DNA of 21,808 nucleotides, taken from Haplosporangium gracile (taxonomy: Eukaryota; Mortierellomycota; Mortierellomycetes; Mortierellales; Mortierellaceae). Location of the stretch: positions 1 through 21,808 of the forward strand of contig JAAAUF010000710.1 of assembly GCA_015499985.1 (NCBI GenBank), read 5' to 3'. Under the pieces are notes generated by a model. It was given only the letters and a program-made list of their open reading frames with translations. It searched no databases and was not told the DNA's origin. Shown piece after piece: positions 1 to 10,583 of the stretch (the stretch's first letter is position 1; every line of letters starts with the position of its first letter). A program made the position numbers and the translations under genes.

Positions 1-746
1 GCCAAAATAGTTTGGGGGAAAGCATGGAAAATAAAAGGATACATCGCCCTTTCTCAAGCCCGCGCACCATCCCTCTTTTCCAGAATTATAGGGAAAAGGG
101 TCCTTGTCATCAGAGTTTGGCACTAGGACAAATACAGATATCTGTATCGCTCTCAGAATCTGTCTCTTGGGTTGCCCAGCTGCCACCGTTTTCCTCTTTT
201 CAACCATATTCTAAACCCAGTGCAAAGCTCGAGCCTGACAAAGAACAATTGCGAAGTGGAGAGCGTTTTGAATATTCTAGCCCCTTCTCTTTTATTGTAG
301 ATGTTGGTAAAGTCTTTTTTGCCGTCAGTCCATCCATCCGCCTCAACTCTTGATCTTTTTTTTTTTGTTTTTCTTTTTTTCTTGTTCAGCTGGCCTTTCT
401 GAGCCCGACCCAGGGCATCCGATCGTTTAGGAAAAAAAAGGGCTCGAGTACGGTGAGGTGGTGGTGTTGGTGGACAGGAATAATCCTAGTTAAGTAGTCG
501 TATGTCTAAATGCCCCTCGCAATTGGTGCATGCCCGCCCCTTATTTTTAGATACATACGAGAAAAGAAACAAACAATGAGCGATAGCCGAGGATATAGAG
601 ACAAAACGGTAATTTATCCAACATGGGTCAGGAACCGTCTTTTATCTTTATCGGTCCGGGTACAAACACCCACCCACCCACTCAAAACGGTCAAGGGATA
701 ATTCTCTTTTCTTTTTCTTTTTTTTCTCTCGTTCTTTCTGGCACAG
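1..746. other. Intergenic, no supported gene
   Basis: I see no gene here. The longest open frame (12-353, +) has no family resemblance, AT-rich unbiased codons and no splice continuation. T-rich runs lie near 355-385 and 700-725. The right end is the promoter of the secreted-protein gene that starts at 849. Confidence 0.6.
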
Positions 747-753
747 TATAAAG
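747..753 (+). promoter_or_regulatory. TATA box of the secreted-protein gene
   Basis: TATAAAG lies about 100 bp before the ATG at 849. It is followed by a pyrimidine-rich stretch (about 770-830) and then an A-rich leader ending in CAAAAATG. This spacing is usual for a TATA-driven fungal gene with a short 5' leader. Confidence 0.6.
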
Positions 754-848
754 ACTGGGGAGTTTGCCTCTTCTTTCTCTTCTTCATTCTTCCTTCCCAT
801 CTCCCTCCTCCACTCCTTTCATCTTTCCACAAAAATACATACACAAAA

Positions 849-1514
849 ATGCGCTCGAACATGAAGATCGTCCTTGCTGCTGTGTTGTTGGCCCTGATCG
901 CCAACTTGGCCATAGCTGCATCCCCTATCAAGAAAGCAACCACTACCACCAAGGCAACTACTACTACCAAGGCAACTACTAAGGCCACCACTAAGGCCAC
1001 CACTAAGGCCACCACTACCACCAAGGCAACCACTACCACCAAAGGCACAAAGCCTACAACTGCTCCCAAGATGGGCCAGACCGCCGTGATCCTCAGCGCC
1101 ACCGACTACTGCATTTTCCTCCCTCCCAAATATGGCGGGGACATTGCCGCCAACGAGGACAAGGCCGTCGCCTTCTGTACCAAGCCCAACCTCCCCGGCG
1201 CTCCCAACGCCCAAGTCCTCCCTTCCGGATTCATCAAGTCGTCCCACTACGTTGTCAACACCCAGAAGGGCTACGTCCAGATCACTGGCCGCATCAATCG
1301 TTCCAAGTATGGTCTCTCGTCCAAGGATGGTGGTGGACAGTATGATCTTCGTGCCCCCGTTGGCTCAAAGATGAACGGATACAACGCTTTTGTCCAGTTG
1401 ACCGAGCCGGATGCGGAGCTCTTCTGTATTCGTGCATGCATGACAAAGGCCGATTGCCCTGTCAACAAGTCGACCTACGGATGCGAGAAGGTCCTTGGCG
1501 GCGACTACTCTTAA
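849..1514 (+). CDS. Small secreted Thr/Lys-rich, Cys-containing fungal protein
   Basis: This is a single-exon gene of 221 aa. Residues 1-24 form a signal peptide: basic MRSNMK, a hydrophobic Leu/Ala core, then AIAA. The start could instead be Met5 with little change. Residues 28-74 are a mucin-like linker of Lys-Ala-Thr repeats, a likely O-mannosylation region. The remainder (about 80-221) is a compact domain with scattered cysteines and the strings DYCIFLPP, YVQITGR, DGGGQYD, FCIRACM and a GDYS terminus. That pattern resembles a conserved extracellular domain of unknown function that I recall from secreted proteins of Mucoromycota and Basidiomycota; this rests on memory, not a search. It probably acts in the wall or outside the cell. 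Function is unknown. A TATA box lies upstream and AATAAA downstream. Confidence 0.85.
   Translation: MRSNMKIVLAAVLLALIANLAIAASPIKKATTTTKATTTTKATTKATTKATTKATTTTKATTTTKGTKPTTAPKMGQTAVILSATDYCIFLPPKYGGDIAANEDKAVAFCTKPNLPGAPNAQVLPSGFIKSSHYVVNTQKGYVQITGRINRSKYGLSSKDGGGQYDLRAPVGSKMNGYNAFVQLTEPDAELFCIRACMTKADCPVNKSTYGCEKVLGGDYS
930..1070 (+). repeat. Coding minisatellite encoding Lys-Ala-Thr repeats
   Basis: Imperfect 12- and 18-bp units built on AAGGCAACTACTACTACC and AAGGCCACCACT encode KATTTT and KATT blocks. The repeat lies wholly inside the secreted protein and preserves frame, since units are multiples of three. Length changes by slippage would alter only the linker. Confidence 0.85.
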
Positions 1515-2659
1515 AATGCGGCGTTGAGTTGATAAATGCGTCTTGTCAACATTGCGGGCTACAGAAAAAAAATATATGAACAATAAACACAAAAACAACG
1601 TACAATTAAACAAACACAAACTCATCTATGTGTCCATCTGAAAGGAGGCAAGGATTTGAGGATAAGATTCTTTAGGTGCGATGCGACATTTAAAAAAAAA
1701 AAAAAAAAAAGTTGAAAAATTCACCTGAAAGGAGGAAAAAAACCGATGTTGCCTTCCTGTTTAACGTCTTTTGCTGTGCTTGTTCTTCATATCCCTTTGC
1801 ATCCTCTGCCCATTTCATCTTCCCCTGTCATTTGCGCATGGCCTCTGCAGCAAGGGATACTGTCTCCTCCCTTCCCCCACCACGTTTTCCAAACGTTTCA
1901 TCCTGTTAAGGACACTTTCCTCTAAATTAAAAATAGTTGCTGTCGAGCAAGCACTACTTTTTCGAGCTTACTTTTCTGGCCTTTGGCACCATTATTTGAT
2001 CAAAACTGAAAAGAGGATTGGAGAAGAAAGATGCACGAGGAAGAGTTAATCGAGAACGGAAAAAAGACAAGAAGGGTGGTTATTCCGCTGCGTTCCTGAA
2101 TTGATCAAGTTAGTCGCACCGTCGTCTCTCGCGCCTTTTTCCACTGCATCTTTCATGCATCCGAAGTGGCATATCATTTTCAAATCATTGTTTTATTCAA
2201 TAAAAAACTACGAAATGAAAAAAAAAAAAAAAAGAAAAGAAGAAAAAAAACAAAAAAAGAAAAAAGGAAAAAGAAAAAAAAAAAAAAAAAGTTATGGCGG
2301 AGCTTATTGGTTATGTTTTGTGAAAAAAAAATGAAAAAAGGGAAATGGTATCCTTGGTCAACAAGCCCTCGAAAGAGTAGAGAAAAAAAAATGAAAGTAT
2401 TGAAAGTTGGAAGAAAAAAAAAAAAAGAGTATCATAAAAGAGAAGAAATGAAGAAGAAAACATAATCAAGAAAATAAAAGACACTGCTAATGGGCATTTG
2501 GGAGGGATGGCGGCTATTCCCTTGTTAAATGCTTTCACATTGTGGCCACCACAAATCCATGTCCTTCAATCGCGATGAAAATGTCCAATTCTTCTGCCGA
2601 TCGTGTTCTCTCTTCATTCCAGATCACCATGAAAAAAGGTTAAGGCAACGACTCCTCGT
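1515..2659. other. Convergent intergenic spacer with long A/purine tracts
   Basis: This separates the 3' ends of the plus-strand secreted-protein gene and the minus-strand AdoMet decarboxylase gene. It holds a run of 19 A at about 1692-1710 and long A/G-only tracts at about 2217-2290 and 2385-2460. Open frames here are Lys-rich translations of these tracts and are not genes. TTTATT at about 2192 (AATAAA on the minus strand) could be the decarboxylase poly(A) signal. Confidence 0.6.
1582..1587 (+). terminator. Poly(A) signal AATAAA
   Basis: AATAAA lies about 70 nt after the stop of the secreted-protein gene, inside an A-rich stretch. It probably directs 3' end formation. Confidence 0.55.
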
Positions 2660-4518
2660 TTAGGCCTTGGCCACAAAGTGTCCAAAGACCAAGTCGCAAC
2701 CATCAAACTCGTACAGGATACGATCAGTGCGAGAGAAACCGGCGATACGGCCCATAGCCTTGACCATGCGGCGCTGACGGCGCTCCATCTGGCGCTCCGA
2801 CTCCATCTGACCATCCTCAGTCAAATGGGACGAAAATAAGGTGACGCTCATGGTGCCAGGCTGGAAGATCTCGACCACCCGCGAGATCAAATCTGTCAAG
2901 GTCTCAGGTCCAGTGTAGGTTGCCTCGCTGACAATTTCCTTGGTCTTGCCCTCCTCCTCAGCGGCGTCACCGTCCTCGCTAGCAGACGACGATTCGACTG
3001 AGTTGTTGCCAGATGCAGAGCGGCTCTTGCTGCACTTCTTGTGGCCCAAGCCCACAGGAATGTTGGTCTCGAATGACGCGTACGAGCAGACGGGCTCGGG
3101 GGTCACGTGGATCGTGTAGTAGTTGCCCTCCTGGAGCGCGTTGGCCGAGTATCCGCAGGGTGTGAACAAGAACGAGTCCAGCTGAGCCTGGGGGAACAGT
3201 CCTGCTAAACCGGTCTCCTGATCAACACGAACACCACCGACAGTGCCGGGAACATCATCCTCGCGCTGGTAGAATCGCTTCATGGCCTCGGGGTTCAAGT
3301 TGGTCATCAGAATCTCAACGGTCTGATCGTGCGAAGGGTAAAGGTAGCTGGCGCTGCTCGAAGACGACGCGATCGAGATCGATGACGAAGACGATGAGAG
3401 AGACGAAGCAGACGACAAGCTGGGCGACGAAGCAATAGGCGAGGCTGCGCCAGATTCTCCTCCAACCTCGCGAGTAACAATGCTCAAGGGCTGAGCACCA
3501 GACTCGTTGGCGTCATGTCCACCGACAACAACCACATCGTTGCTGTTCTCCTCGGTATTGACGACAGTGTCCGAGCTGAAACTGTTGCGACGAGAAGTGA
3601 TGTGCGAGAGGCAATCGTCCTGAGGAGCGGTCAAGTAGAGGCACCAGTGATCTCCATTGACTTTGCCGACAGTGTAGGCAGAGCCATGTTCTAATCAATA
3701 CGAATTACAAAGGAATTTAGGCCGGTTAGTAAATAATTCAAAAAAACATATAAAAAAATACTGACAACAGTTGATCAGTTCAATCCGTTTTAGCGCGACA
3801 TACCAAAGTGGCGATCCAAAAAGGCGACCTCGTCCTTCCAGTCGCGATGCACATGCAGCTGACGCTCGGGGAACATAAAGGTCTTGCGGGAGTAAAAGAC
3901 ACGCCAGACCTTCTCGAGACCACAGTAGTTCTGAGCAATCTCCAAGATCTTGGGCAAGGCCATCAGGAGAGTGGTGGTGCCGCAGGTCTTGAGAATCAAC
4001 TTGTGGGGGTAGACAAAGAACGAGGACTCGCTCAAAAGGAAAGCATCCATGCAGTCGTTCTGGATCGAGTTGAGGACTTGGCACTTGACGATGGCCAACA
4101 TCTCGTCCCAGACAGGCTTGGGAACGATGCGAAGACCGTAACGGTCAGAACCTCCGAAAGCATCCTCCTCCGTGACGGGAGTCTGGAACTCGGTGGGGAT
4201 GGTACGGATGCCCTGCAAAAGGTAAGGAGCAGGGCTAAACCAGATCTCCAAGAGCTTCTCGGGTCCCTCGAACGATCCAGCTTCCTGAGTGTCGTTGGTG
4301 GTATCTAAGAAGGCGTCGTTTTGGAATCCGGCTTCGTTGTCGTGCAAATGAGCATGATGGGCGGCGGTGGTGGTGGTTTCGTTGTTGTCAATGACAGCGA
4401 CGATGGCGGAGGCGGTGGTGGGATTAATAGAGTCGTTGAGGTGGTTAAGAGCAGCCGACTTGAGCTCGCCGGTGGCAGCGGCCTGGGCCAGAGAGGAGGC
4501 AGGGACAGGAACAGTCAT
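2660..4518 (-). CDS. SPE2: S-adenosylmethionine decarboxylase proenzyme
   Basis: It makes decarboxylated AdoMet, the aminopropyl donor for spermidine and spermine, in the cytosol. Exons are 4518-3804 and 3690-2660. The intron 3691-3803 is GT-AG with a G|AA junction that restores RHFEHGSAYTVGK. The product is 581 aa. FEGPEKLLEIWF lies at residues 83-94. LSESS gives the self-cleavage site Glu164|Ser165, where Ser165 becomes the pyruvoyl group. CGTTTLL starts at 179, with the catalytic Cys. CGYS has Ser420, and YTIHVTPEP has His433. Compared with about 330-400 aa in human and yeast, it has an 82-residue N-terminal extension (TTTT, HHAHLHD), a Ser-rich insert at about 277-355 and an acidic insert after SFETN (about 450-495). 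All key catalytic motifs are present, so it should be active. The start at 4518 is the first ATG of the open frame; the extension could be partly untranslated. Confidence 0.95.
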
Positions 4519-4676
4519 TCACGTGGGGGTCTTTCGGGGGGTGTAAGAAAACTTAGGGTGGCTTTCTCAGAGGATGCACGAACACGAAGGGCACTGGAGG
4601 TTGCGTTTCTGACGAAATGATGGGCAGGTAGCTTTGGAATGTAAAGTCCTAGTAAGTTGAATGAAGAACCAGATAG

Positions 4677-4778
4677 TTACGAAAAAGGCCGTTCCGATCG
4701 CGGGAAGTTATTAAAAAGGAGGTCCATTGAGTGAGAATCTGAGGTACGAAGGGCGAGGAAGGGGGTAGATGTGTCCAT
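4677..4778 (-). promoter_or_regulatory. Possible upstream ORF of the AdoMet decarboxylase mRNA (33 codons)
   Basis: ATG at 4778 has A at -3 and G at +4. It opens a 33-codon frame beginning MDTSTPF and ending RPFS before TAA at 4677, about 160 nt upstream of the main ATG. A second in-frame ATG lies inside it at 4726. AdoMet decarboxylase mRNAs of animals and plants are known to use uORFs for polyamine control. Whether the transcript starts far enough upstream here is unknown. Confidence 0.4.
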
Positions 4779-4819
4779 AATTCCGTTGGAAGTATGCACA
4801 GAACGTTACAATGGTAGTA

Positions 4820-4882
4820 TCAGAGGCCGCAAGGGCAGTGTGGCAGTGTGGCAGTGGCAACGAACGAGATGTGAATACGCAT
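4820..4882 (-). promoter_or_regulatory. Second possible uORF (20 codons)
   Basis: ATG at 4882 with a purine at -3 opens MRIHISF and stops at TGA (4820-4822), upstream of the 33-codon uORF. A three-codon ORF (MCL, stop) lies just before it near 4905. It matters only if transcription of the decarboxylase begins above about 4900. Confidence 0.25.
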
Positions 4883-5374
4883 CACGCACACAATTACAGG
4901 CACATGAAGTGGGAAGGTTTGCTTGACACCAAAATAAAAATCCAGGGGGAACCGAAATGAAAAAGGGTCAATTGACACGAGAAAAGGAAAAAATAAATAG
5001 ATCGAGGGACTTCGATTGTCGGCCTCGTCTGCGGGCTGTTTGATGGCTCACATAAACAAGACGGAAAAGGAAGAAAAGTCAACAAGGGTCGACAATCCAC
5101 CCATTTTCGCCAATTTGGTCCGGACACATTGGCGATACATTAACAAGAAAGGTGACCAAGAGGTAACAACCACTGCTTCACTTTTGTCCTTCTTTCCTTC
5201 TTTCTCTTTCTACTTTCATCAGCTTCCCTCTTTCCACCTCTTATTGTAGATGCTCTTCTTCTTGTCGAAAAGACATGTTCTGCTGTTGCTTTTCTGTGTT
5301 CCTTTGTATCCCTCGTCTGGCTATGTGTTTCGTTGCCTTTGTTTTGTTTCGATCCAATTACTGTTCTTATGGTG

Positions 5375-5434
5375 GCTGTTGTTGCTGTTGTTGCTGTTGT
5401 TGCTGTTGTTGCTGTTGTTGCTGTTGTTGCTGTT
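5375..5434. repeat. Hexanucleotide microsatellite (TGTTGC)n
   Basis: About ten tandem copies of TGTTGC, nearly perfect. They read as Leu or Val-Ala repeats in spurious frames. Confidence 0.9.
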
Positions 5435-6202
5435 CATCCACGAACTGATAGCACGAATGACCCGACATACTGCTGTCAATATCATATGCTGCTGGTGCTA
5501 TTGCTGATTCGCCCTTTGCTTCGTCGATATGGGAGAGATGTATTTTTTTCCATGTGGTGAAAGGTATTCACCTGAGTCACTGCGAGCAGTAAAAAGGACT
5601 GCATCTTTTCGGGCCAATTGATTGTGATCCTGCTCTGTTTGCCTGGTTTTTCTTGACGTGGTTTGATTAATGATGTTGGCGTTTAATTGTCGATGTCTTC
5701 TTCCTCCCGATTTTTCCTTGCACTTGAGTCCTTCCGTCCGCCCAGTTCCTCCTACTACTCTCCCCCACCCTCTTCCCCTTGTTCTATCCCTCTCGATCCA
5801 CCTCCCCTCCTCTTCGACAGAAACCAAATCAAGCCAAATTATAAACAAACAAATCTAAACCAAAACAAACCATTGCCACGTAAAGCAAAAAAAGAAAAAA
5901 AGGCTGCACATGTGTCTAACGGGGGATGGGTGATGAAAATGAAAATGAAACTCAATTGCAACAACAAGACATCAAATTTACCTTGTTACCCGACTTGACA
6001 AGCCAAAAGTTGGATCAGCGATTAAGGAGGAGGGTGGGTGGTTGGGTACTCTTGTTGCTCGAGGTAGCAAAAGAGGATATTTTTTGGAGTACTTTTTTTA
6101 AGAAAAAAAAGGAGGATGGAGTTTTTTTTTGTTAAAAGAAAATAAGAACGGGGATTTAAAAAATAATATCAAAAATAAAAAACGAAGATGGGAGTAGCGA
6201 TG

Positions 6203-6361
6203 CTATCGGCAGCAGGGGATGGGAACGAAGGGCAACTGGGGGGTGAACTGGACGGTGGCGCAAGAGTTGAGGTCGGGACCTGGACGCATAGCAAGTGGGG
6301 AGAGCTGGATAATCAAAAACGGAATTTTGACGGAAAAGAGTGGGAGAAAAAGTGGTAAAGC
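6203..6361 (-). CDS. Possible last exon of an unrecognised gene
   Basis: Behind an acceptor (ACATAG ending at 6362), preceded on the sense strand by a CTAAC branch-like motif, lies a 53-codon frame ending in TAG at 6203. It reads ALPLFLPLFSVKIPFLIIQL and later MRPGPDLNSCATVQF, ending PCCR. Third positions from the ATGCGT onward are mostly C, as in the real genes here. A matching phase-0 donor (TT|GTAAGT) lies at 6549/6548, but the frame upstream of it has no ATG. The 5' part of the gene is therefore not found. It could be a relic or a chance frame. No family recognised. Confidence 0.25.
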   Translation of the reverse strand, partial: ALPLFLPLFSVKIPFLIIQLSPLAMRPGPDLNSCATVQFTPQLPFVPIPCCR

Positions 6362-6700
6362 CTATGTATGTCAATTGAACAATAGCAAGGGTTAGTTATT
6401 GTTCCATGTTTCGTAAAAAGTTTTTTGTGATTGCAAGGGTTGGATCAATAAAAAAAAAAAAAAAAAAAGGCTTTGACGTGGACATTGAGTATGTGCTGGT
6501 TACGATCTCGAGGATCACGATACCCCATGAAGGAATGAAATAACTTACAACTCGAGGTGCTTTTACGTTTTTCAGCAGAGTGTGATCAGAATAGTTGAAT
6601 GAATGATGAACGGGAACAAAAGAAGATAAAGATCTCTTGTTTTGTTGTTGCTGTTTGTAGTGGTGAAAAAGGGAAAAGTGTTTTGTGTATAAACTGAAAG

Positions 6701-6756
6701 TGTTGTTGCTGTTGCTGCTGTTGTTGTTGTTGTTGTTGTTTTTGTTGTTGTTGTTC
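6701..6756. repeat. (TTG)n microsatellite
   Basis: TTG/CTG trinucleotides, interrupted by one TTTTT. On the minus strand this reads as CAA/CAG (poly-Gln or Asn frames). It is probably untranslated. Confidence 0.85.
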
Positions 6757-7048
6757 TTTTGAGTGGGTGTTTGGTCGATGGGGATCGGGGGAAGGAAGTG
6801 AAGCGAACAAAGAAGAAAAGAAGAGAAGAGAAGAGAAAAGAAAAACAAAAAAGCAGGATGGAAAAAATCTTTTTGTCCACTTTCTTGCTTGAGTAGAGTT
6901 TGTTTACGCTTCTCATCATTGGCTGAGACAGCCTTATCACAACGAGGAGGAGATGGTTTGCCCTTCACTCACTGTAGCCTGGCAAAACAGAGCAAGCTCA
7001 CACACAAATAAAAACACACGCCACCCCACACGCACTCATACTCTCATT

Positions 7049-7095
7049 CACACAAACACAGACACAGACACATACACATACACATACACATACAC
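7049..7095. repeat. CA-rich microsatellite (CACAGA / CACATA units)
   Basis: CACAGA units are followed by about five CACATA hexamers, embedded in a longer CA-rich stretch starting near 7010. Confidence 0.85.
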
Positions 7096-7618
7096 GCGAC
7101 CATTTCGACTTGTCATCTGCTGTCGACTCAAAACACTCCAAAGGAGTCTCTCTCCTCCAATGCAAACTCCGGTTCCTCCTTTTTCTTTCATGTTTTCTCG
7201 CTTCTGCTCTTCGTGTTCTATTGTATGCTCTCGTCATTTTGCTCGTGTGTGTGGGGTCAATCCTTCTTGCCTGTACTCACTCCTGTTTTCTGCTTTGCCT
7301 ATCATCGCCATATCAACCCACTCACTCGCGTGCTCATGTCAAGGCTCGTTTATTTCTCACAAAGTTCTGTGCAAAAAAAAAAAAAAGAGATTATCAGAGG
7401 GAGCTTTGGCCGCCAATGTCGGAATTGCAAAAGGGGGGATCAAGGAAACATGGACACAGATAAACAGGAAAAAAAACAAGATGCTCCGGGATGAAAAATA
7501 TTTGTTTGGGCTGGACTGGACTTTTTTGCATCCTTCCTCTTTCCTCCTCCCACAAAAACTCACCGATCGAGGACTTCTGCTGTTACTCCTTACATGTCGA
7601 CATGATGTTGATCTTCTT

Positions 7619-10531
7619 TCATGAGCTGATCGGTCCATGGTCGTCCAGTCGGTGTAAGAAGGATATGGTGCTTTCGTACAAGCTGAAAATGATCCCGCCA
7701 GACATCTATGAAGAATAAGTATAAAAAAGAACGCAAAAGAACAAATGGTGGGTTAGAATCGTTTTCCTGCGGGAAAGAAAATGGTGTTGTACAATTGATC
7801 TTTGTGTGACGTTGAAGCAAAAAGGAGGAAAAAAAAGAGTGGGCAAGATGCCTTGCTTTCTCCTTCACCATCTTTGTTCATGTCCCACGGCGTACTTTTG
7901 GCGCAATACAAATTTTCTTCCCATCTCATTTTTTTAGTGCAAACTTTAGAGATTGCAAGATGGGATATCCTTTGGTTACTGACTTACCGATAAGCGGGCC
8001 AGGCGAGGAGTCGCGCCCTTCCAGAACGCAAAGACTCCTTCGTTCTTGAACACCTTCCACGCGCAATCGAACGCGCCTTTGTAGAGCTGGCGCGCATTAA
8101 GTCCTTGCATCTTTGTCTTGACCACATCCAATGGCATCGTTGTATAGACAGTGACGATTCCGGCAACTGCTCCGATTCCAAAAGTGTAGGTAGCAGGTAG
8201 GGTAGTCGCACCCATATGGGCCTTAGCCAAATCGCTCAATGTCGAGTAGACCCCGAAGCGCACTGCGCTGTTGGCCCCTTGCCGCGCCATGACCGGAACA
8301 ACACCACGATACACGCCCCCAAAGCCCTCAGCCCGGACAATTGATTGCACACCTAGCCAGGCGAAAGAAGGAAATGAGAGAGGGAAGAACAGAAGCGTAT
8401 ATATAGTTCAATGAGAATGTGCCATGCGATCTCAGTGGCTAGATGCAGATGAGAGATCTTCGGCGTTTGAAACAGGCATATCGCGTACGGTTATGCTTAA
8501 CTTTTTCTTCTCTTTTTCTCATCCCGTGTACGTACCATGAATCAGGCCTCGATACTTTGGTACCGCAAGGTTGCCGTCGTGAATCAACTTAGTCCTACAT
8601 TCATGAGAACCATAGAAAATGGCAATTATCAATTTAACACATCGATCCACGCTAGTCATCCTTAGTTCCTTAGTGTCCTGGCTTTCAATCCTGGCACTTA
8701 ATCCCTAGTCCATCGTCGCTAATTATTGTCATTCCTTCATTGACAGAGATTAGTCCCCATGCTAGTTCTCGTTTGACCACCTTTCAACACCACAACACAA
8801 AAAAAAGGAGGGTGTTGAAACCGAAGTGGGACTATTCCTGGAGAATCTACACCCATTACTATCCGGAATTGTGTGCCACAAGAGCGGACACAAATACCGA
8901 GTCCGCCAACTCCGACGCGTCTCCACGCAAAACAACAACCCGCTGCATGGCTGACATCATAACACAGAGCCACACGTATCCAAGGCGATCCTCCAGAAAG
9001 TCCGATTTTGGGGGGACAACGGTACTTACTTGATAGTCTCCGTAGGTGTTACCACCAGAATAGCTTCAGTCATCCCTGCGCCGAGGCCAGCTATATGAAG
9101 TAAAGAACGCGAATGAACATATATCAGTAAGAGAACACGCGTTATCTATGCGCGACACAAAAGTTAAGAAACTATAGATGATGGCCTTACCAAGGACTGA
9201 TCGTCCGGCAGAGATCTTGCCTTCAGAGTCCTTGAGCATGTCTCTGAACTGGTCAAAGGCAAAGAAGCGCACACCTGCCTTGGCAGCTGTTCCAATCACA
9301 AGAGCAGAGAGCCCCCTATAAATCGCCGTAAAGCCTTGTGTCCGCACCGTCGTCACCAGCACATCGATGGGTCCTTTGAATTTCTACAATAAGCACAAAC
9401 ACACACAAGGATTACAAAGACAATGAGCAGATGTATATATGAGTATGAAATGGCCATTACGACTCACCCCTGTGTCATCCCCTTTATTCACACATGCATT
9501 CAACTTTTGCTGTAAATGCAAAGTCATCCTTTCTGTCGGTGTTGTTAGTCCGGCATTCGTGAGCAAGTTGATTTTTGTATTTTTGTCCGTCATGTTCAAA
9601 GGCGCATGGGCCTGCTTTCATCAACACACAACGAACCCTCCCCCCCATCCCCTTATTTTTTTCGACCCTTTATCCCACCATTCTACAGTCCCCGTGCACC
9701 ATTGCCTTCCGAAGTTACCCTTTTCCTTCAGTCCATTTTTGTCGTCTGACAACTTAACCACAAGTAAATTGTTGTCTGTATGGTGTATGTATCCGATTGA
9801 CGCTATTAGAAACAATTGGCAAGTCTTTTTTTTCTCCTACCCCACTCCCCTTCTTCATTGTCTTGACCCGACATACCCCCTAAAATCGGTTCATTTTTTT
9901 TGTACCCTTGCAAAAATGATCTTAAGTTTCCCACGAAAAATGTGAAGTCCATGAGAACAAATGAATAAAAAGTGAGCACCAGCCAACTGATATACAAGAA
10001 ATGAAAATAAATCATGGTCCATTGTACAGCTTTCTCCTCTTTTTCCCGGATTATGCTATATTGCTGTCCAGTCTGTGATGCAGTTGTTCTCCTGTAGGCA
10101 AAGAAACAAAAGAGAGGCAAGAGAGAATGCAACTTTGTCATTCGGTCCACTGTTCGGTCGAGAAGTCTCAACAAACAATAAAAACAACTCACGGCAAGAC
10201 GGAGAAAAAGGGAGAGAATGGGAGAGCGAGCTAAAATAATCACCATGCTGGGTGTATGCACTTACAACGCCTCCATTGCGGGCCGAAACGGCTCCGTTGT
10301 CCTGCAATTGCAACTGCGTCTTCACATACTCTGTTGGATATGTGACAATTGACTCGATGGCGCCAGCGACAGCTCCTGCAGTCAACGTGTACATGGGCGG
10401 TTCTTTTCTCTATTGTTTGCAAGGCAGAAAGACAGCATGGCATGTAAAGAAGGAATCGGTGAGTAAAAAAATAAGCTCCAAAAAAAATATTCCCATGTAT
10501 TCATTCTGCAAATAAGCCGCGTTGTACACAC

Positions 10532-10583
<52 letters not shown>

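Larger units (their letters stand above)
4519..6202. other. Leader/promoter of the decarboxylase and low-complexity spacer
   Basis: No convincing gene is present. The right-to-left direction is the 5' flank of the AdoMet decarboxylase. It has a CACGTG palindrome at 4520-4525, directly beside the start codon, and the uORFs listed separately. A TGTTGC microsatellite sits at 5375-5434, and a pyrimidine-rich plus-strand stretch at about 5690-5830. Open frames at 5016-6135 are repeat or low-complexity translations. Confidence 0.5.
6362..7618. other. Low-complexity intergenic region downstream of the citrate carrier
   Basis: It contains A18 at about 6451-6468, a TTG/CTG-rich run, a CA-rich run and A15 near 7373-7387. 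No coding frame with a family resemblance is seen on either strand. A minus-strand AATAAA (TTTATT at about 7349) could end the citrate-carrier mRNA. Confidence 0.5.

Noticed and set aside
12..353. 113-codon open frame on the plus strand
   Set aside because: No family resemblance, no codon bias, no promoter or splice context; likely chance.
2217..2460. Lys-rich frames in A/purine tracts
   Set aside because: Translations of homopolymer and purine runs; not genes.
3808..4308. 166-codon plus-strand frame
   Set aside because: Antisense shadow of the AdoMet decarboxylase exon 1.
6953..7624. 223-codon open frame on the plus strand
   Set aside because: It runs through the CA microsatellite and an A15 tract and overlaps the end of the citrate-carrier gene. 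The composition is low complexity throughout.
10056..10261. Continuation of the citrate-carrier exon 2 frame
   Set aside because: Reading past the GTAAGT donor at 10265. The next exon (KFKGPIDVL) joins in phase and restores the family sequence.
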